A DNA stretch of 64,000 nt from positions 72,696 through 136,695 of the forward strand of contig SVPP01000002.1 of the NCBI GenBank assembly GCA_015065765.1, in the 5' to 3' direction. Shown one piece after another: positions 61,967 through 64,000 of the stretch; position 1 is the stretch's first letter, and every line of letters begins with the position of its first letter. Made by a program: the position numbers and the translations under genes. The notes below the pieces were generated by a model. That model did no database searches and was not told the DNA's origin. It saw only the letters and a list, made by a program, of their open reading frames with translations. The DNA comes from Oscillospiraceae bacterium (GTDB taxonomy: Bacteria; Bacillota; Clostridia; Oscillospirales; Acutalibacteraceae).

Positions 61967-62926
61967 ATGAAGAAATTACTTGCACTTCTTATGGCAGGCA
62001 TCATGCTTTTCGCTTTTGCAGCTTGTGGCGGTAACGGTGAAGAGGAAACAACAACAAACCCCGAAGAAATCACAACTGAAGCTCCCGCAAACGCTGATGT
62101 TGAGGAAACAACAGCAGATGAGGAAGAAACAGAAGAGGTTACTGAAGTTGTAACAAACGACGAAGGCGAAGCTGTTACAGACAAAGACGGTGATGTTGTA
62201 ACAGAAAAAGTAACAGAAAAAGAAGAAAAAACAGACAAGACTGAGAAACCTTCTAAAGAAGATTCAAAGAAGCCCACACAGTCAACTTCAAAGAAACCAT
62301 CATCAACAGCAGAAATTGTTGAATATTTCAACAAGGCTGTAAATGGTGTTAAGACAGGTGCAAAATCAGTTAAGCAGCACTCAATCGTAAACTACCTTGC
62401 ATCTCCCACAAAGATCGGTGACGGACTCAGCGGTATTTACAAGATGCTTGGCGGTGACGACTGGCTCGACGGAATGCTCCAGTCAAACAGCACAGGTGAA
62501 GCTACATACACAGGTTCAGATATCAAAAAGAACTTCCCCGTTGAAAACGAATCATGGGCAAGTAAGCTTACAGCTTCTGACGTTTCATCTGCTACATGCA
62601 CAGAGAAAGACGGCGTTTATACAATTAAAATCGTAACAAAGGCTGACGCTAAAACAACAACTGTTAAACATGGTCAGGGCCACAATCCCAAAGTATTCAG
62701 CGTAGTTCTTCCTGCTACAATCAACGAAAACATCCCCGGTATTGCTAAGGGTATTACAGGTGACGTTGCTATGAACTATCCCTCAGGTTCAGCTACAATT
62801 ACGGTTGATGCAGCAACAGGTCATGTTCTTACAGCTTTTTACGATGCACACTGGACAATCAACTTTGACAAGATGGCTACAAGCCTTCCCTTCGCAACAA
62901 AGTTTACTTACACAATCAACTGGTAA
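61967..62926 (+). CDS. Secreted lipoprotein of unknown function (paralogue of the 7616 gene)
   Basis: 319 residues. Lipobox FAAC with lipidated Cys20; the signal peptide differs from that of the 7616 lipoprotein at one position. A Thr/Glu/Lys-rich linker runs to about residue 110. The C-terminal domain of about 210 residues has the helix start SSTAEIVEYFNKAVNGVKTG and ends in an aromatic strand (TYTINW). I do not recognise the domain. It stands alone between its own promoter and terminator, unlike its paralogue, which follows the PASTA/cohesin-like gene. Surface location is certain; function is not known. Confidence 0.75.
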   Translation: MKKLLALLMAGIMLFAFAACGGNGEEETTTNPEEITTEAPANADVEETTADEEETEEVTEVVTNDEGEAVTDKDGDVVTEKVTEKEEKTDKTEKPSKEDSKKPTQSTSKKPSSTAEIVEYFNKAVNGVKTGAKSVKQHSIVNYLASPTKIGDGLSGIYKMLGGDDWLDGMLQSNSTGEATYTGSDIKKNFPVENESWASKLTASDVSSATCTEKDGVYTIKIVTKADAKTTTVKHGQGHNPKVFSVVLPATINENIPGIAKGITGDVAMNYPSGSATITVDAATGHVLTAFYDAHWTINFDKMATSLPFATKFTYTINW

Positions 62927-62942
62927 GCAAATTTGATTAATC

Positions 62943-62970
62943 AGCGGTAATTCTTGCGGGAATTACCGCT
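62943..62970 (+). terminator. Terminator of the second lipoprotein gene
   Basis: AGCGGTAATT / AATTACCGCT (10-bp stem, 8-nt loop) followed by TTTTATG. Confidence 0.8.
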
Positions 62971-63018
62971 TTTTATGTTGCGTTTTTCGTGTAATTTATG
63001 AATTTATTTGAAAAAGAC

Positions 63019-63047
63019 TTGATTATATTTTCATTTTAGTTTATACT
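63019..63047 (+). promoter_or_regulatory. yajC promoter
   Basis: TTGATT (63019-63024), 17-bp spacer, TATACT (63042-63047). Confidence 0.72.
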
Positions 63048-63083
63048 ATCATAGTACACTTTGGAAAAGAAAGGAAAATTAAA

Positions 63084-63509
63084 ATGCTTTATAATGCACT
63101 CAGTTTGTTCGGCAACGCTTCAGGCGAAGGCGGAAAACAGTCAATGCTCCCCATGCTTCTTATTATGGCAGGTCTTTTTGTTCTTATGTATTTCACATCA
63201 ATCAGACCCCAGAAGAAGAGACAGAAGGAAGAACAGCAGCTTCGTGAAAACCTCCAGATCGGTGACGAAATCACAACAATCGGCGGTATCATGGGCAGAA
63301 TCGTAACAATCAAAGAAGATTCTATCATCATCGAAACAGGTGCTGACAGAGTTAAAATGAGAATTATGCGTTGGGCTGTTCAGACTAACAACACTGCAAC
63401 AGAAAAACTCCAGGCTGAAAGAGAAGCTGCTAAGAAAGCTCAGGAAGAAGCTAAGCAGGCAAGAATCGAAGAAGCTAAGGACAGAAAAAACAAGAAAAAG
63501 GAAGACTAA
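63084..63509 (+). CDS. yajC: Preprotein translocase subunit YajC
   Basis: 141 residues. A short start and one membrane helix (about 22-40) are followed by the YajC core FTSIRPQKKRQKEEQQL and NLQIGDEITTIGGIMGRIV, then a long Ala/Lys/Glu coiled-coil tail (about 105-141). YajC is an accessory of SecDF-type translocase complexes. AAAGGAAAA precedes the ATG. The next gene's ribosome site is in the terminator that follows. Confidence 0.94.
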   Translation: MLYNALSLFGNASGEGGKQSMLPMLLIMAGLFVLMYFTSIRPQKKRQKEEQQLRENLQIGDEITTIGGIMGRIVTIKEDSIIIETGADRVKMRIMRWAVQTNNTATEKLQAEREAAKKAQEEAKQARIEEAKDRKNKKKED

Positions 63510-63538
63510 TTTCAGTTTTCTGCATAAGAAAGAAAAAT

Positions 63539-63563
63539 CCTCCATATCAATTTGATATGGAGG
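63539..63563 (+). terminator. yajC terminator whose 3' arm contains the next gene's Shine-Dalgarno
   Basis: CCTCCATATCAA / TTGATATGGAGG (12-bp arms) followed by TGTTTTTTA. GGAGG at 63559-63563 is both the end of the stem and the only ribosome site for ATG 63572. Confidence 0.8.
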
Positions 63564-63571
63564 TGTTTTTT

Positions 63572-63979
63572 ATGCCAAAAAAACGAAAGAGAAGAGTTTC
63601 TCCAAAAGAAAATGAAAATCCACGTATAGTTTTTCTGAAAAGAATACTGTGGGGAAGTCTTTATTCCCTTATAGCATTTTTTGTCATATTACTTATTTTA
63701 GCTTTTATCGTTATGAAAGCGGGATTTTCCGACTCAATGCAGACAATGCTTACTTTGGCAGCATCGCTTATTGCCACGTTTATCGGTGCGTTTCTGTCGC
63801 TACGTAAAACTTACGAAAAGGGATTACTTTCAGGTGCTCTGGTTTCAGTTCCTGCACTGATAATAATGTGTGTTGTTCTCCTTATTGTTTTCGGTGAACT
63901 GGGAGTAAAAACAATTGTTATGGCACTTCTTATGATGCTGGGCGGTGCATTGGGCGGAATTGCAGCTGTTAATAAATAA
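63572..63979 (+). CDS. TIGR04086/YrzE-type small membrane protein
   Basis: 135 residues from ATG 63572. A very basic start (PKKRKRRVSPKENEN) is followed by four membrane helices (about 27-51, 56-77, 84-107 and 112-132), the last Gly-rich (MLGGALGGIAAV). This matches the TIGR04086 family, often found next to yajC in Clostridia. Function unknown. Its GGAGG lies in the yajC terminator stem, so translation should depend on whether that hairpin is open. Confidence 0.8.
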   Translation: MPKKRKRRVSPKENENPRIVFLKRILWGSLYSLIAFFVILLILAFIVMKAGFSDSMQTMLTLAASLIATFIGAFLSLRKTYEKGLLSGALVSVPALIIMCVVLLIVFGELGVKTIVMALLMMLGGALGGIAAVNK

Positions 63980-64000
63980 CCTCTACTTCCCAATAAACGA

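Noticed and set aside
63198-63545. 115-codon minus-strand frame opposite yajC
   Set aside because: Ser/Phe/Leu-rich reverse reading of the Lys/Glu coiled coil of YajC.

Overview
The window looks like chromosome from an anaerobic, spore-forming Clostridia-type Firmicute, most likely a gut or rumen Oscillospirales/Ruminococcaceae relative. This is inferred from gene content, not from a marker gene. Supporting signs are low-to-moderate GC, AGGAGG-type ribosome sites with many GTG/TTG starts, a CIRCE element on groESL, a T-box, a lysine riboswitch, a LexA-type box at recA, spmAB, a sodium-pumping decarboxylase, meso-diaminopimelate dehydrogenase, a dockerin and a cohesin-like module. No rRNA, tRNA, insertion sequence, prophage or CRISPR array was seen. 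Nearly all of the DNA is host-type core and niche genes.

Layout. 1-0.7 kb: tail of an ArsR/SdpR-type regulator and sdpI. 0.8-3.2 kb (-): glycogen phosphorylase. 3.4-8.5 kb (+): zapA, a U32 peptidase-family protein, a PASTA/cohesin-like membrane protein and a lipoprotein. 8.6-10.8 kb: an AbrB-type regulator with a cysteine tail (-), then spmA-spmB and a small membrane protein (+). 10.8-13.8 kb (-): a B12-type radical SAM protein and a GH29 alpha-L-fucosidase. 14.0-17.4 kb (+): four-gene Na+-translocating oxaloacetate decarboxylase operon behind a structured leader. 17.6-19.1 kb (+): GT8 glycosyltransferase and a VTT-domain membrane protein. 19.2-26.5 kb (+): cysteine desulfurase, thiI, cinA, class B sortase, a membrane-anchored CinA-like protein and a metallophosphoesterase. 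26.5-28.6 kb (-): lysine-riboswitch-controlled NhaC-family transporter. 28.7-30.1 kb (+): secreted metallophosphatase. 30.1-32.1 kb (-): groES-groEL. 32.3-33.7 kb (+): secreted GH25 lysozyme with a dockerin. 33.7-44.6 kb (-): methylglyoxal synthase, two paralogous secreted alpha/beta hydrolases bracketing a flavin protein, a DUF4038-type glycosidase and an RlmD-type methyltransferase, then a GH38 alpha-mannosidase. 44.9-48.5 kb (+): EF-G-like GTPase and glutamate dehydrogenase. 48.6-50.4 kb (-): asparagine synthase. 50.8-52.0 kb (+): G5/3D-domain cell-wall protein. 52.1-59.0 kb (-): deaminase, DUF4177 protein, T-box-cysE-cysS, and recA-recX-rimO-pgsA. 59.1-60.8 kb (+): TetR regulator and ddh. 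60.8-61.8 kb (-): class II aldolase. 62.0-64.0 kb (+): a second copy of the lipoprotein family, yajC and a TIGR04086-type membrane protein.

How the genes fit together. Energy and carbon genes (glgP, fba, mgsA, oad, gdhA, GH29, GH38, DUF4038-GH) suit a fermenter of plant or host glycans that couples decarboxylation to a Na+ gradient. Regulation is largely by RNA: lysine riboswitch, cysteine T-box, an unidentified leader before oadA, and a Shine-Dalgarno buried in a terminator arm after yajC.

The most unusual region is cinA-srtB-cinA-like (21.5-25.7 kb). A catalytically normal CinA is followed by a sortase B with a roughly 195-residue acidic cytoplasmic tail, and then by a diverged CinA-like protein that has lost the recognisable catalytic motifs and gained a C-terminal membrane helix. 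The sortase tail and the CinA-like linker share the same short acidic/tyrosine motif, which suggests a membrane-associated assembly not described in anything I know.
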